From SZUA-430 sp040080835 (GTDB taxonomy: Bacteria; Pseudomonadota; Alphaproteobacteria; Micropepsales; Micropepsaceae): a DNA stretch of 64,000 nucleotides. The notes beneath the pieces were generated by a model that saw nothing but the letters and a program-made list of their open reading frames with translations, searched no databases and was not told where the DNA came from. A program made the translations under genes and the position numbers. Numbering within the stretch: the first letter of the stretch is position 1; every line of letters starts with the position of its first letter. Below, piece after piece: positions 35,250 to 44,476 of this stretch. The DNA is taken from positions 1-64,000 of the forward strand of contig JBEBHP010000007.1 of NCBI GenBank assembly GCA_040080835.1, read 5' to 3'.

Positions 35250-35986
35250 ACCGTATTGTCATCATCGGAGCTACATCAGCAATTGCAGAACAATGCGCAC
35301 GCCTGTGGGCGAGTTCTGGCGCAGCATTCTTCATTGTGGGCCGGAATACACAGAAACTCGACGCGGTCAAAAACGATCTTATCGCAAGAGGGGCGGCGCA
35401 AGTCACAATCCATCAAATGGACGCAAACGACCATTCAGAGCACGAAAGAATGGTCAAGACAGCGACAGACATCTTGTCCGGCATCGACATAGTTCTCCTT
35501 GCTCACGGAACACTTCCGAACCAGATCCTGTGCGAACAAAATCCGGAATTTGCGATCATGGAATTTGAAACGAATGCCGTATCAACCATCGCATTGCTGA
35601 CACGCCTCGGCCCCATTCTTGAAAGTCAGAAGCACGGCACAATCGCAGTGATCTCCTCGGTTGCAGGGGACCGTGGCAGACCATCGAACTATCTTTATGG
35701 CTCGGCCAAAGGCGCCGTTTCCATATTCTGTCAGGGCTTGAGGGCGCGCCTGCACAAATCCGGCGCAAATGTTCTGACGGTAAAGCCGGGGTTCGTGGAT
35801 ACTCCGATGACTCGTGACCTGAAGTTGCCAGCACTTCTCGTAACGTCTCCTGCGAGAGTTGCGGGGGACATCGTAAGAGCTGTCGAAAAGCGTCAGTCAG
35901 TCATCTACTCGCCACCGTGGTGGCGCGCCATCATGCTGATCATCAAGCTGATCCCCGAAGCTGTATTCCGCCGCATGAAGCTGTGA
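35246..35986 (+). CDS. DprE2-like SDR, polyprenylphosphoryl-2-keto-erythro-pentose reductase
   Basis: A 246-residue SDR. IIGATSAIAEQCARLW at the N-terminus is the DprE2-type nucleotide loop (GATSxIA), followed by a Ser in ISSVAGDRGRPSN and the catalytic Tyr/Lys in YLYGSAKGAV. The C-terminus is amphipathic and basic (PWWRAIMLIIKLIPEAVFRRM), as in DprE2, suggesting membrane association. With the DprE1-like protein it would complete the 2'-epimerisation. Third gene of the coupled trio. Confidence 0.85.
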   Translation: MNRIVIIGATSAIAEQCARLWASSGAAFFIVGRNTQKLDAVKNDLIARGAAQVTIHQMDANDHSEHERMVKTATDILSGIDIVLLAHGTLPNQILCEQNPEFAIMEFETNAVSTIALLTRLGPILESQKHGTIAVISSVAGDRGRPSNYLYGSAKGAVSIFCQGLRARLHKSGANVLTVKPGFVDTPMTRDLKLPALLVTSPARVAGDIVRAVEKRQSVIYSPPWWRAIMLIIKLIPEAVFRRMKL

Positions 35987-36005
35987 CTCTCGAGGAAACT
36001 ATTTT

Positions 36006-37019
36006 TTAGCGCAAGGATTTGCAGCAACGAAACCCAAGGTGATAGTTCGCATGGCTGTCAGTGCTCATCACTCGAGTTCCGTGCCAGAACGGAGCTCGCC
36101 ATCGGCACCAGTCCTCATGTGCCCTGATCCTGTCAAACACAAACCAACTTCCCTTCATCTCGGTATAGCCAAGCGTCTGGCTGCCGCGGCTCGCCATCTC
36201 GGAAGCGCCCGTTGGAAGATTCATGTGCTCAGCAGCATTGCCATTGATATCGAAGACGCCCAACGAACTGCGGCAGCCCGGAAAACTTCCCGCAGGATAT
36301 GTGTTGGAACCGCAATTGCTCCACTCGCCGCCACCGCATCCCGCATTCTTGCTGCTTCCCGTCGCGCACACACCAGACCGGTATTCAGGACCATAGCTCC
36401 AGCTCTTTGACCCTGAAAACTTGCTGTTGTGCGCTGCCCGCATCATGACGATCTTGGAGTGAGGATCAGCATTGCCACCAACGCCGAAATCATAGTCTGG
36501 TGGAGTCAGCCTGCCCTCACAGGCACCTTCCCATTCGTGTGCATCGCAGATGCGCTTTCCAACTGCACTGCAAACTTCAGCTGCCTCGCGCGCCCGCGTC
36601 CACACCACCGGGTATGTGCACGGCATATTCGGGAATTCGAACTGATCTATGCAAACCTTGGCGTCTTCCGGTTGCTCAGTCGCAGGGTTGTAGAGCGGTG
36701 CCATGAACTTGGACCCGCAAATTTTCTCAAACCGGGGGTTGTTAAAATTTACGCCATCCTTTTCAAGCCTCGAGAGGCATTGCTGGGGAGTCATTGGATG
36801 TGACGTGACAGCCGGGTTGCCCTGCCCCATCCGACCTGATGCGCTGAAAATGCTTCTTACCTTGGTCATCTGCTCTGGCGTGTACCCCAGAGTGTTCGCC
36901 ATTTGCTGAAACAACTGTTCATTCTGCTCAAAGAGCCCCAGTCCCGATCCAGCTGCTGCACTCACCAACAATGCAAGAAACAATGACAGAGCAGCGAAAG
37001 ACGTCGTGGACGACTTCAT
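36006..37019 (-). CDS. exported SUMF1/FGE-like domain protein, Cys-rich
   Basis: A 337-residue protein with a signal peptide (FAALSLFLALLVSAAAG). Residues 125-337 match the formylglycine-generating enzyme-like fold: VCIDQFEFPN, WTRAREAAEVCSAVGKRICDAHEWEGACEG, GVFDINGNAAEHMN and NYHLGFRCC. About 11 cysteines in the domain suggest disulfides in the periplasm. The catalytic Cys pair and Ser of true FGE are not at the usual place, so it may be a binding or other-activity member. ATGA overlap with the upstream gene shows coupling. Confidence 0.7.
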   Translation of the reverse strand: MKSSTTSFAALSLFLALLVSAAAGSGLGLFEQNEQLFQQMANTLGYTPEQMTKVRSIFSASGRMGQGNPAVTSHPMTPQQCLSRLEKDGVNFNNPRFEKICGSKFMAPLYNPATEQPEDAKVCIDQFEFPNMPCTYPVVWTRAREAAEVCSAVGKRICDAHEWEGACEGRLTPPDYDFGVGGNADPHSKIVMMRAAHNSKFSGSKSWSYGPEYRSGVCATGSSKNAGCGGGEWSNCGSNTYPAGSFPGCRSSLGVFDINGNAAEHMNLPTGASEMASRGSQTLGYTEMKGSWFVFDRIRAHEDWCRWRAPFWHGTRVMSTDSHANYHLGFRCCKSLR

Positions 37020-38953
37020 TGAGATGCATTCCTTCTTACGATGTAGAAGAAGTCGCGGTTGTCGGGATATCCAGCGAAACGCGGTATGAATTTCCCCGAG
37101 ACATTTCTGTCTATGCCTGCCATGCCGCTCACAAGATGCTGAACTTCAAGCTTGTTTCCATTCCGCGTGTACAGGGCAAGATAAGTATGCTCCAGCGAAT
37201 TCATGTCCAGATTGATCGCATACTGACACCCATAGGCGTGAAAAACGAGCGCCAGGGCCGATGGGGTCGCGGTCGAAAAATATCCATAGACCAGATAGCG
37301 CTTGCCTCCTGTTGAAATCAGACACGCGCCACCCCTGACCGTTCTCAGCTTTGCGTCTGCCGAGCCCGACCAGTTTCCCGGCCCCCAACGATTGACCAGA
37401 GCACCTGCAATAGGTTTTCCGTCGATTCCAGCCTCGACCAAAGGCACTCCGTTTTGTCGGGCAAATGCAATGCGCGAAAGGAAGCGATTGTCTTCGCTGG
37501 TCCAGGTCTTCATTCCAACAGTGCCGTCATCAAGACTGTACAAGGTTGAAACACCAGGCTGCAGCTTGCTCAGCACCACACCGTTTTCGATGAAACCGTA
37601 GTGGGATCCAAAATTGACTTTTGAAAGCTCACCCCATTTGAACGCACCATGCTCCCTCTTGAAACCACCAGCGAACGCTGCAACAAGACGCCCAAAACCC
37701 GAGGGGCCAATCATTCCGTTCGTAACCAGCGGCGCGCTCGCACCAATTCCATCGGGACCGGGAAGACCGTTGCTGCGCACATCAGAACCGGCCCGCGCAG
37801 ACCAGGTCAAACGGGGATGATCAGTTCCCACGCCGTATCGCAATTCAAACTGGCCGAGATCGAATGCTATCAGATAGTTCAGTGCCGACGCCTCCACACT
37901 ATCCAGCGCGTTCACATGCAACTTGCTGCGAGCAAGGATCTCCGCACCAACAGCCCCTGGCAGCATGACACTTGCATAGACACCCGGCGAGTTGTGCACG
38001 CCATACCAGTGACCCAGCGACATCCGCCTCGATGTCGCGTTGTCGACAGCAATGCCAAATGTACCGGGTACGACTGATACTTTTGCAGATTCTTGCGATA
38101 CCACGGCAGGAGGAATTTCGTCTCCTCCTGTGGGTGTGTTTGGCGATGTGCTGGATCTCCCGGTTTCCTTGTACGCGTCCTGGTAAACCGTTTCCTTTAC
38201 AAAGCCGACGATGTCATCGCCATTCCAGACGTTGTCCCTGAGAAACTCCGTCATTTGCTCAAGGTCGGTGTAGTGTCCCTGAACGCGGTTCCTCAGATAG
38301 AGCCGACCACCACAAAGCGAAGCATATGCGAGCCCCGTCGAACGCGCCGCGTCAATCGCGCTTTTCTCGCCAGACCAGAGATCACACACATAGCTCTCGC
38401 CATCCTTGATCAGCAGAATACTGCCACCTGCGGCTTCTGTCAGACGTACGCCTTGCCGCCTGCTATCGGGATTCTCCAGATGATACTGGGCCCGAACCTT
38501 GTTCCCGCCCCAATCAAGCGTCAAAACAAACCAGCTGTTGATCCTCGGATTTAGGTTGGTCAGAGTTGCGCTTCCCCTGCGCCCGCCCCAGCCTTCTGCA
38601 GCTATGGTTTGTGCGCGCCGAAACTGCTGCAACTCGAGCACCGACTTTGGCGCAATCGCATCATACTGCAAGCGTTGGGCCGTATCTGTTGGATCTTCCC
38701 TGAGAGCAGCTTGTTGCTCAACGGAAGGCGACGGCATGCCAAAGGCTACCGTTTTTTCCGGCAAGCCAAACACGGTTGCATTTGGATCCAATCCGCCAGC
38801 GCTTATAATGGCAACGCTATGAGTTTCCTGATCCAGATGGGCCATATAGCCAAATGCTGCCAGCAACAGCAGCACGCAAGCGATATTGTCTGCTACCCGA
38901 ACTAACTGCCACGCCATCGCAACCGCCACCCCAAAAGGCGAAGGCGAAAACAT
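37016..38953 (-). CDS. membrane-anchored protein with possible phosphodiester-glycosidase (NAGPA)-like C-terminus
   Basis: About 645 residues. A hydrophobic anchor lies near residues 20-40, then a Pro/Ser/Thr-rich linker near 270. The C-terminal 300 residues contain AAFAGGFKRE, IENGVVLSKL, YSLDDGTVGMKTW and YAINLDMNS near residue 579. They resemble the AxNGGFF, xxdGxV and NLDGGGS landmarks of phosphodiester glycosidases, but the GGGSS is replaced by MNSLE. This suggests a distant or inactive member. The start could also be TTG 39004. It overlaps the FGE-like gene by ATGA and is probably first of the pair. Confidence 0.55.
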   Translation of the reverse strand: MFSPSPFGVAVAMAWQLVRVADNIACVLLLLAAFGYMAHLDQETHSVAIISAGGLDPNATVFGLPEKTVAFGMPSPSVEQQAALREDPTDTAQRLQYDAIAPKSVLELQQFRRAQTIAAEGWGGRRGSATLTNLNPRINSWFVLTLDWGGNKVRAQYHLENPDSRRQGVRLTEAAGGSILLIKDGESYVCDLWSGEKSAIDAARSTGLAYASLCGGRLYLRNRVQGHYTDLEQMTEFLRDNVWNGDDIVGFVKETVYQDAYKETGRSSTSPNTPTGGDEIPPAVVSQESAKVSVVPGTFGIAVDNATSRRMSLGHWYGVHNSPGVYASVMLPGAVGAEILARSKLHVNALDSVEASALNYLIAFDLGQFELRYGVGTDHPRLTWSARAGSDVRSNGLPGPDGIGASAPLVTNGMIGPSGFGRLVAAFAGGFKREHGAFKWGELSKVNFGSHYGFIENGVVLSKLQPGVSTLYSLDDGTVGMKTWTSEDNRFLSRIAFARQNGVPLVEAGIDGKPIAGALVNRWGPGNWSGSADAKLRTVRGGACLISTGGKRYLVYGYFSTATPSALALVFHAYGCQYAINLDMNSLEHTYLALYTRNGNKLEVQHLVSGMAGIDRNVSGKFIPRFAGYPDNRDFFYIVRRNASQ

Positions 38954-39082
38954 CTCAAAATTGCCGACCAATGCAACATGGCCAATGGGTTCATGCCGCA
39001 ACAAACTTGGAAGATTGTCTGCAATGCTACCCCTGCGAGGCGAATCGGGGCTCGCTACGTCCCGTGTTTGGCGAAGTGCGAG

Positions 39083-40258
39083 TTAGCGCCAAGACAGAAG
39101 TGCCGTGCTCAGGATCGACAGCAGCGCGAGAAACGCACCCATCGCAAATGTCCATTCTGCTCCAAATGCTGACCACAATGCACCTGCCACCACACTTGCG
39201 ATTAGCAATGCGAACCCTGACACCAAATTGAAAATGCCAAACGCAGTCCCCCGAAGGTTAGCGGGTGCGGCGTCGGCAACCAGAGCTGACAGCAAACCCT
39301 GGGTGAGCCCCATGTGCAAACCCCACAACGCGCTGCCCAGAAGCACGCCTCCAACCTGAGCAACACCTGCAAGCACAAAATCCGCCAGCATCAAGACCAC
39401 AAGCCCAAGCGCGAGAAGCGCGCGCCGGTCCACCGTATCCGACCATCTCCCGGCGGGAGCCGATACAAGCGCGTACACGGTATTCATGACGGCCAAAACG
39501 ATGGGCACGAGGGCAATTTCAAGACCCACCTCCTGCGCACGCAACAGCAAGAAAGCCTCGCTGAAACGGGCAAGCGAAAACATCCCGCCAACGAACACAA
39601 CGCACCAGAATGAAGGACCAAATGCGTTCCACTCTCGAAATTGGGGAACGACTGTCATTGCAACTCGGTCAGGCCTCGCATCTGGTTCCCTGACACCCCA
39701 GAACAGAACCGCCACCGAAATCGCCGCTGGAACGACGGCCCAACCAAACACCGCTCTGATGTCACCACTATAGACCATCATGAGCCCCAGGGCAGCCAGA
39801 GGACCGGCAACGGCGCCGATTGTATCGAGAGATTGGCGCAGACCATACGCAGCCCCTCGATGTTCCCTGGGCGTAATATCCGCTATAAGTGCGTCACGCG
39901 GAGCGCCGCGGATTCCCTTGCCGACCCGATCTGCAAATCGCGCGCACAGGACTTCAACCGATGTGCTGGCAAACGGAAATATTGGCTTCGTGGCTGCCGC
40001 CAGTCCGTAACCAATCAATGTCAGAATCTTGCGCTTCCGAAGCTTGTCGCTGAGCCAGCCGGAAAACACTTTTGTTACCGAGGCAGTTGCCTCAGATACC
40101 CCCTCAATCAAGCCAAGCACAGCCGCACTGGCACCAATGCCCGAAACAATAAAAATGGGAAGCAGGCTATGAATCATCTCGGACGAGATATCCATGAACA
40201 TCGAAACGAATCCCAGCGCCCAAACCGTGCGCGGAACGCGATGATAGGCAGAACGCAT
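39083..40258 (-). CDS. MFS transporter
   Basis: A 391-residue protein with about 12 membrane segments. The loop between helices 2 and 3, GWLSDKLRKRKIL, is the classic MFS motif (GxLaDrxGrkxxl). CARFADRVGKGIRGAPRDALIADITP near residue 120 is also family-typical. ATG 40258 is preferred because GGGAGA precedes it. The substrate is unknown; proximity to the glycan-type genes and the FGE-like pair may be fortuitous. Confidence 0.85.
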   Translation of the reverse strand: MRSAYHRVPRTVWALGFVSMFMDISSEMIHSLLPIFIVSGIGASAAVLGLIEGVSEATASVTKVFSGWLSDKLRKRKILTLIGYGLAAATKPIFPFASTSVEVLCARFADRVGKGIRGAPRDALIADITPREHRGAAYGLRQSLDTIGAVAGPLAALGLMMVYSGDIRAVFGWAVVPAAISVAVLFWGVREPDARPDRVAMTVVPQFREWNAFGPSFWCVVFVGGMFSLARFSEAFLLLRAQEVGLEIALVPIVLAVMNTVYALVSAPAGRWSDTVDRRALLALGLVVLMLADFVLAGVAQVGGVLLGSALWGLHMGLTQGLLSALVADAAPANLRGTAFGIFNLVSGFALLIASVVAGALWSAFGAEWTFAMGAFLALLSILSTALLSWR

Positions 40259-40450
40259 GAAATCTCCCAGCCAAGGCTGAAACGCAACGAAGCGATTCAA
40301 AGCCAAGGTGCAAGGCTCTCACGACACACCAATTGGCGTCAAACCAACAAGATACTTGATTTACTCCAATGCAAGTGCACTTGAGAAAGATCAACGACTG
40401 GCATAATGCTAACGGGCAGTATTGGCCAATACCCAACTCTGGAGCAGGCG

Positions 40451-40870
40451 ATGCGCAAACTGTCGGACATGGTGTTCAACCAGCATCCCATCACCATGAG
40501 TTCCAACGATTCAGTGATGATGGCGTGCGAGCGGATGCGCGACACGCGCGCTGGCTCAATCCTGATCACTGATGAACACGGAAAGCTGCTCGGCATATTC
40601 ACAGGTCGGGATGCCGTCTGCCGCGTCGTCGCAGCAGGTCGGAGCCCAGAGCGGACGAAGCTCGCAGACGTCATGACATCACAGCCTGAAACCCTCCCGC
40701 CTGGCAAGACTGCCATAGACGCGTTGCGGCTCATGTGGGACGGCGGCTTTCGACACGTACCCATAGTAGAACACGGCCGCCTGCACGGAGTTGTTTCGAG
40801 AGGCGACTTCAAGAGCGAAGAACGATATCGGCTTGAGGAAGAGCGGGAACTCTGGGAGCATATTCGCTAG
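40451..40870 (+). CDS. CBS-domain pair protein
   Basis: A 139-residue protein formed by two CBS motifs: FNQHPITMSSNDSVMMACERMRD with GSILITDEHGKLLGIFTGRD, then TSQPETLPPGKTAIDALRLMWDGGFRHVPIVEHGRLHGVVSRGD. Such stand-alone proteins bind adenine nucleotides and regulate other proteins. ATG 40451 is chosen because GGAGCAGG precedes it; ATG 40406 is possible. Nothing certain about its partner. Confidence 0.85.
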   Translation: MRKLSDMVFNQHPITMSSNDSVMMACERMRDTRAGSILITDEHGKLLGIFTGRDAVCRVVAAGRSPERTKLADVMTSQPETLPPGKTAIDALRLMWDGGFRHVPIVEHGRLHGVVSRGDFKSEERYRLEEERELWEHIR

Positions 40871-41060
40871 CGTTGACACGCGTCCCGTCGGGACAGCAGC
40901 ACAACAGCCTCCGATAAAGGTAACCCTTCCAGCCTCTGCGCGACGGCGCAACGTCAGCTTCGGCCACGCTCTCACCATTCATTTCCGATTGCATTTCCCA
41001 ATGCAGTCGGGATGATGCCGGTTCAACATTCCCTCGCCGGACATCTTGAGGACACCGTCA

Positions 41061-42254
41061 ATGACCGAAGCAGCATTGGAGACTTTCCGTGCGTCCACAC
41101 GCGCATGGCTGGAACATAACTGCCCGCCTTCCATGCGCACACCCATGACTTCCGATGACGATGCCATCTGGGGCGGCAAGAAATTCGTTTACAAGAACCC
41201 GGAGGGCAAGCTCTGGCTCGACCGCATGGCGGAAAAGGGATGGACAGCCCCGACGTGGCCAAAAGAGTGCGGAGGTGGCGGTCTCAGCAACGCGGAAAAC
41301 AACATACTTCAAAGTGAACTGCGCCGTCTCAATGCGCGCGCGCCTCTGTTTTCATTCGGTTTGTGGATGCTTGGCCCGGTCTTGCTCGAGTACGCCAGTG
41401 AAGCTCAAAAGAAGGAGCATCTTCCGCGGATCGTAAGGGGAGAAATACGTTGGTGCCAGGGTTACTCCGAACCGGGCGCCGGATCCGACTTGGCTGGTCT
41501 GCAAACCAAATGCGAGGACAAAGGCGACCATTGGCTCATAAATGGTCAAAAGATCTGGACGTCTTATGCCAATCATGCCGACTGGTGCTTTTGCCTCGTT
41601 CGCACCGACACCAGCGTCAAGCATGAAGGTATCAGTTTTGTGCTGATCGACATGACATCACCTGGTGTCGAGACCCGTCCAATAAAGTTGATCTCGGGCG
41701 ACTCCCCGTTTTGCGAGACATTTTTTACAGACGTCAAGATACCCAAGGAGAACATGGTTGGGCGTCGCAATGGCGGGTGGGAAATTGCCAAGCGTCTGTT
41801 GCAGTATGAAAGAACCAACATTTCAGGATTTGGATCCGGTGCGCGGCTTGAAGTCGTCGACATTGCCAAAGCCAATGTTGGGGTCGACGAAAGTGGTGTC
41901 CTTGAAGATCGAGATTTGCGAGCCCGCATATCACGTCACAAAATGGTGGAGCGCGCATACGCACTTACTGTGCAACGCGCGCAGGTCGAAGCGAAGTCAG
42001 GCGGAAATGTCAGTCACATGGCCTCCATGTTCAAGGTTGCCGGGGCAACATTGAACCAGGAGCGCACGGAACTCATGGTGGAAGCCGCTGGCTCAAGGGC
42101 GTTTGGCTGGGGCGGCGAAACTTTTCGCCCCGACGAACTTGCGGTTACGCGCGGTTGGCTGCGTGCCAAGGGTAATTCCATTGAAGGCGGAACAACAGAA
42201 GTAAATCTCAACGTTGTTGCAAAGCGGGTGCTGGGATTGAGGGACTCACAATAA
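41061..42254 (+). CDS. acyl-CoA dehydrogenase
   Basis: A 397-residue flavoprotein of the acyl-CoA dehydrogenase family. GWTAPTWPKECGGGG, CQGYSEPGAGSDLAGL, GQKIWTSYANHADW and EGGTTEVNLNVVAKRVLGL are characteristic; FAD and substrate loops are intact. ATG 41061 has TTGAGGA upstream. It is coupled to the second dehydrogenase gene by a shared A (TAATG). The pair resembles heterodimeric enzymes used for steroid or branched side chains; that is inference. Confidence 0.88.
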   Translation: MTEAALETFRASTRAWLEHNCPPSMRTPMTSDDDAIWGGKKFVYKNPEGKLWLDRMAEKGWTAPTWPKECGGGGLSNAENNILQSELRRLNARAPLFSFGLWMLGPVLLEYASEAQKKEHLPRIVRGEIRWCQGYSEPGAGSDLAGLQTKCEDKGDHWLINGQKIWTSYANHADWCFCLVRTDTSVKHEGISFVLIDMTSPGVETRPIKLISGDSPFCETFFTDVKIPKENMVGRRNGGWEIAKRLLQYERTNISGFGSGARLEVVDIAKANVGVDESGVLEDRDLRARISRHKMVERAYALTVQRAQVEAKSGGNVSHMASMFKVAGATLNQERTELMVEAAGSRAFGWGGETFRPDELAVTRGWLRAKGNSIEGGTTEVNLNVVAKRVLGLRDSQ

Positions 42255-43378
42255 TGTTTACGTTCTCAGAAGAGCAAAGAATCCTGAAAGAATCTGCACG
42301 CGAATTCATGAGGCACAAGTGTCCAGTTGACCGATTTAGGAAAATGCGGGACGAAAAAAAGAATGGCCGGGACCCGGAATTGTGGCGCTCCATGGCCGAG
42401 CTTGGGTGGACCGGCATTCTTGTACCCGAGGTATACGGCGGTTCTGAACTCGGAGTAGCGAGCCTCGGCCTTGTATTGGAGGAAACCGGACGCACGCTGG
42501 CCTCTTCGCCCCTATTGTCCACCTCAATGATCGGCGCATCGGCTCTGATGTTGGGCGGAGGTGACGCTCTGCAAAAAGCATGGCTTCCCAAAATCGCAAA
42601 TGGCGAAGCGATCATGGCGTTGGCAATTGATGAATCGTCTCATCACGCTCCCGAAAGGGTTGCAGTTTCTGCGCGAAAGTCAGGAGGCGGCTATGCGCTG
42701 TCCGGGACAAAGCGCTACGTTCCCGACGGCCATCTGGCAGATCTGCTGATTGTGAGTGCCCGCACCTCTGGCACCATTGAGGACACAACGGGGATTACAC
42801 TCTTTCTTGTGAATGCAGACGCAAAGGGCGTATCCCGGGAAGAACTCATCACAGTCGACAGCCGCGGCGCCGCAGACTTCCACTTTGACGATGCTGGCGC
42901 GGAACCGATTGGCGTTTTCGACCGAGGAGCCGTTTTGCTGGAGCAACTTCTCGATCGCGCGCGTGTGGGACTCGCCGCCGAAATGCTTGGACAGGCGCAA
43001 GAATCTTTCGAGCAAACAACAGAATACCTGAAAACAAGGCGTCAATTCGGTCAGGTGATCGGTGGGTTCCAGGCCTTGCAGCACCGGGCTGCAAAAATGT
43101 TCACAGACATTGAACTCACTCGGTCATGTGTGCTGGCAGCTCTCGACGCCTTGGACAAAGACGCACAAAACAGTGCCGAATGGGCCAGCCTCGCAAAGGC
43201 AAGGGCCTGCGAAACGCTTCACCTTGTATCCAATGAAACCGTTCAGATGTTTGGCGGCATCGGAATGACCGATGCACACGATGCAGGCTTGTTCTTGAAA
43301 CGCGCCCGCGTGGCCGAGGGACTCTACGGCGGCGAAAGTTACCATCGCGATCGCTACGCTCGTCATCTGGGCTTTTAG
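42254..43378 (+). CDS. acyl-CoA dehydrogenase, second of a pair
   Basis: A 374-residue acyl-CoA dehydrogenase-like protein. LGWTGILVPEVYGGSELG, MLGQAQESFEQTTEYLKTRRQFGQVIGGFQALQHRAA and VSNETVQMFGGIGMTDAHDAGLFLKRA are typical. Two adjacent ACADs (FadE-like) often form an alpha2beta2 enzyme with one active site per heterodimer. Upstream gene coupling and the downstream kinase suggest one catabolic operon. Confidence 0.85.
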   Translation: MFTFSEEQRILKESAREFMRHKCPVDRFRKMRDEKKNGRDPELWRSMAELGWTGILVPEVYGGSELGVASLGLVLEETGRTLASSPLLSTSMIGASALMLGGGDALQKAWLPKIANGEAIMALAIDESSHHAPERVAVSARKSGGGYALSGTKRYVPDGHLADLLIVSARTSGTIEDTTGITLFLVNADAKGVSREELITVDSRGAADFHFDDAGAEPIGVFDRGAVLLEQLLDRARVGLAAEMLGQAQESFEQTTEYLKTRRQFGQVIGGFQALQHRAAKMFTDIELTRSCVLAALDALDKDAQNSAEWASLAKARACETLHLVSNETVQMFGGIGMTDAHDAGLFLKRARVAEGLYGGESYHRDRYARHLGF

Positions 43379-43393
43379 GGCAGTTCGAAACGC

Positions 43394-44452
43394 GTGAACA
43401 ACTCATCTCACATTCAGGGCTACGATATTCCGGCTGTTGAAGCCTGGATCAGGATGAATGTGCCGGATCTCGCGCTCCCATTGCAATGGACCAAACTCGA
43501 AGGCGGGCATACAAACCTTACCTACCTGCTTCAGGACCAAAGCGGCAGGAAGGCGGTAATACGCCGGCCACCGCTGGGTGAATTGTTACCCAAGGCTCAT
43601 GACATGTCCCGAGAATGGGCTGTGATCAGCAAACTGGCCGGCACAAACGTTCCCGTACCGCGCGCCTTCGGATTTTGCGACGACATCGCCGTCACCGGCG
43701 CACATTTCTATGTGATGGGCCATATTGATGGGCACCCGTTGTACAACGCGAACGATACGCGCCGCCTGGTCCCGGATGACCTTCGGCAAACCCTGGGTTA
43801 CTCATTCATAGACGTGCTTGCAGAACTGCACGCACTTGACCCCGATGAAATCGGATTGTCTGATCTGGGAAAGAAGGACGACTACATCGGGCGTCAGCTC
43901 AAGACGTGGTACCGTTCCTGGACGGCATCAGTCGAGCCCGCAAGGCTCGATGATCCGCGGGCGCATAGCCTGCAAAAATACTTTTTGGAACATACGCCAG
44001 AGCAAGGTCCGGCTCGCATCGTGCATGGCGATTACGGCCTTCACAACTGCCTGGTCGGACAGGACGGCAGGATCGCTGCGGTTGTTGACTGGGAAATCTC
44101 TACCTTGGGAGACCCATTGGCCGATCTCGCCTATGCATTGAACCCATGGCCAGACCCAAGTGACGCTTCACCACCACTGCCGGAAGCCGCCCTGTCCCTG
44201 CCCGGCTTTCCCTCTCGCTCCGAATTGGCAAGAAGATACGCCGCGAAAACGGGCAGAGACCTTTCAAGACTGGATTTTTACATCGGATTTAATCGCTGGA
44301 AGACCGCCGCCATCATCCATGGGGTCTATGCCCGATACATGGAAGGAAAGAAAAGCGCACAAGGTGTTGACCTTGAAGGGCTGCGTCAAACGATTGATCG
44401 TTCGTTGAAGCTGGCAACGGACGCTGTCAACCGCCTGCAGGCTGGAAAATAG
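43394..44452 (+). CDS. aminoglycoside-phosphotransferase-like kinase (ACAD10/11-associated type)
   Basis: A 352-residue kinase-fold protein. The Brenner-type catalytic loop is IVHGDYGLHNCLV, and the metal site is VVDWEISTLGDPLADLAY. The N-terminus with GGHTNLTYLL is nucleotide-binding. In animals the same domain is fused to acyl-CoA dehydrogenases (ACAD10/11), which phosphorylate 4-hydroxy fatty acyl-CoAs before dehydrogenation. Here it follows two ACAD genes by 15 bases, so the same chemistry is plausible. Confidence 0.85.
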   Translation: MNNSSHIQGYDIPAVEAWIRMNVPDLALPLQWTKLEGGHTNLTYLLQDQSGRKAVIRRPPLGELLPKAHDMSREWAVISKLAGTNVPVPRAFGFCDDIAVTGAHFYVMGHIDGHPLYNANDTRRLVPDDLRQTLGYSFIDVLAELHALDPDEIGLSDLGKKDDYIGRQLKTWYRSWTASVEPARLDDPRAHSLQKYFLEHTPEQGPARIVHGDYGLHNCLVGQDGRIAAVVDWEISTLGDPLADLAYALNPWPDPSDASPPLPEAALSLPGFPSRSELARRYAAKTGRDLSRLDFYIGFNRWKTAAIIHGVYARYMEGKKSAQGVDLEGLRQTIDRSLKLATDAVNRLQAGK

Positions 44453-44476
44453 ATTTCCTGGAAAGGTCACTGCCGC

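Noticed and set aside
40882..40894. GTCCCG-T-CGGGAC inverted repeat after the CBS gene
   Set aside because: Short, with no T-run, so not a convincing terminator; it may be chance in GC-rich DNA.
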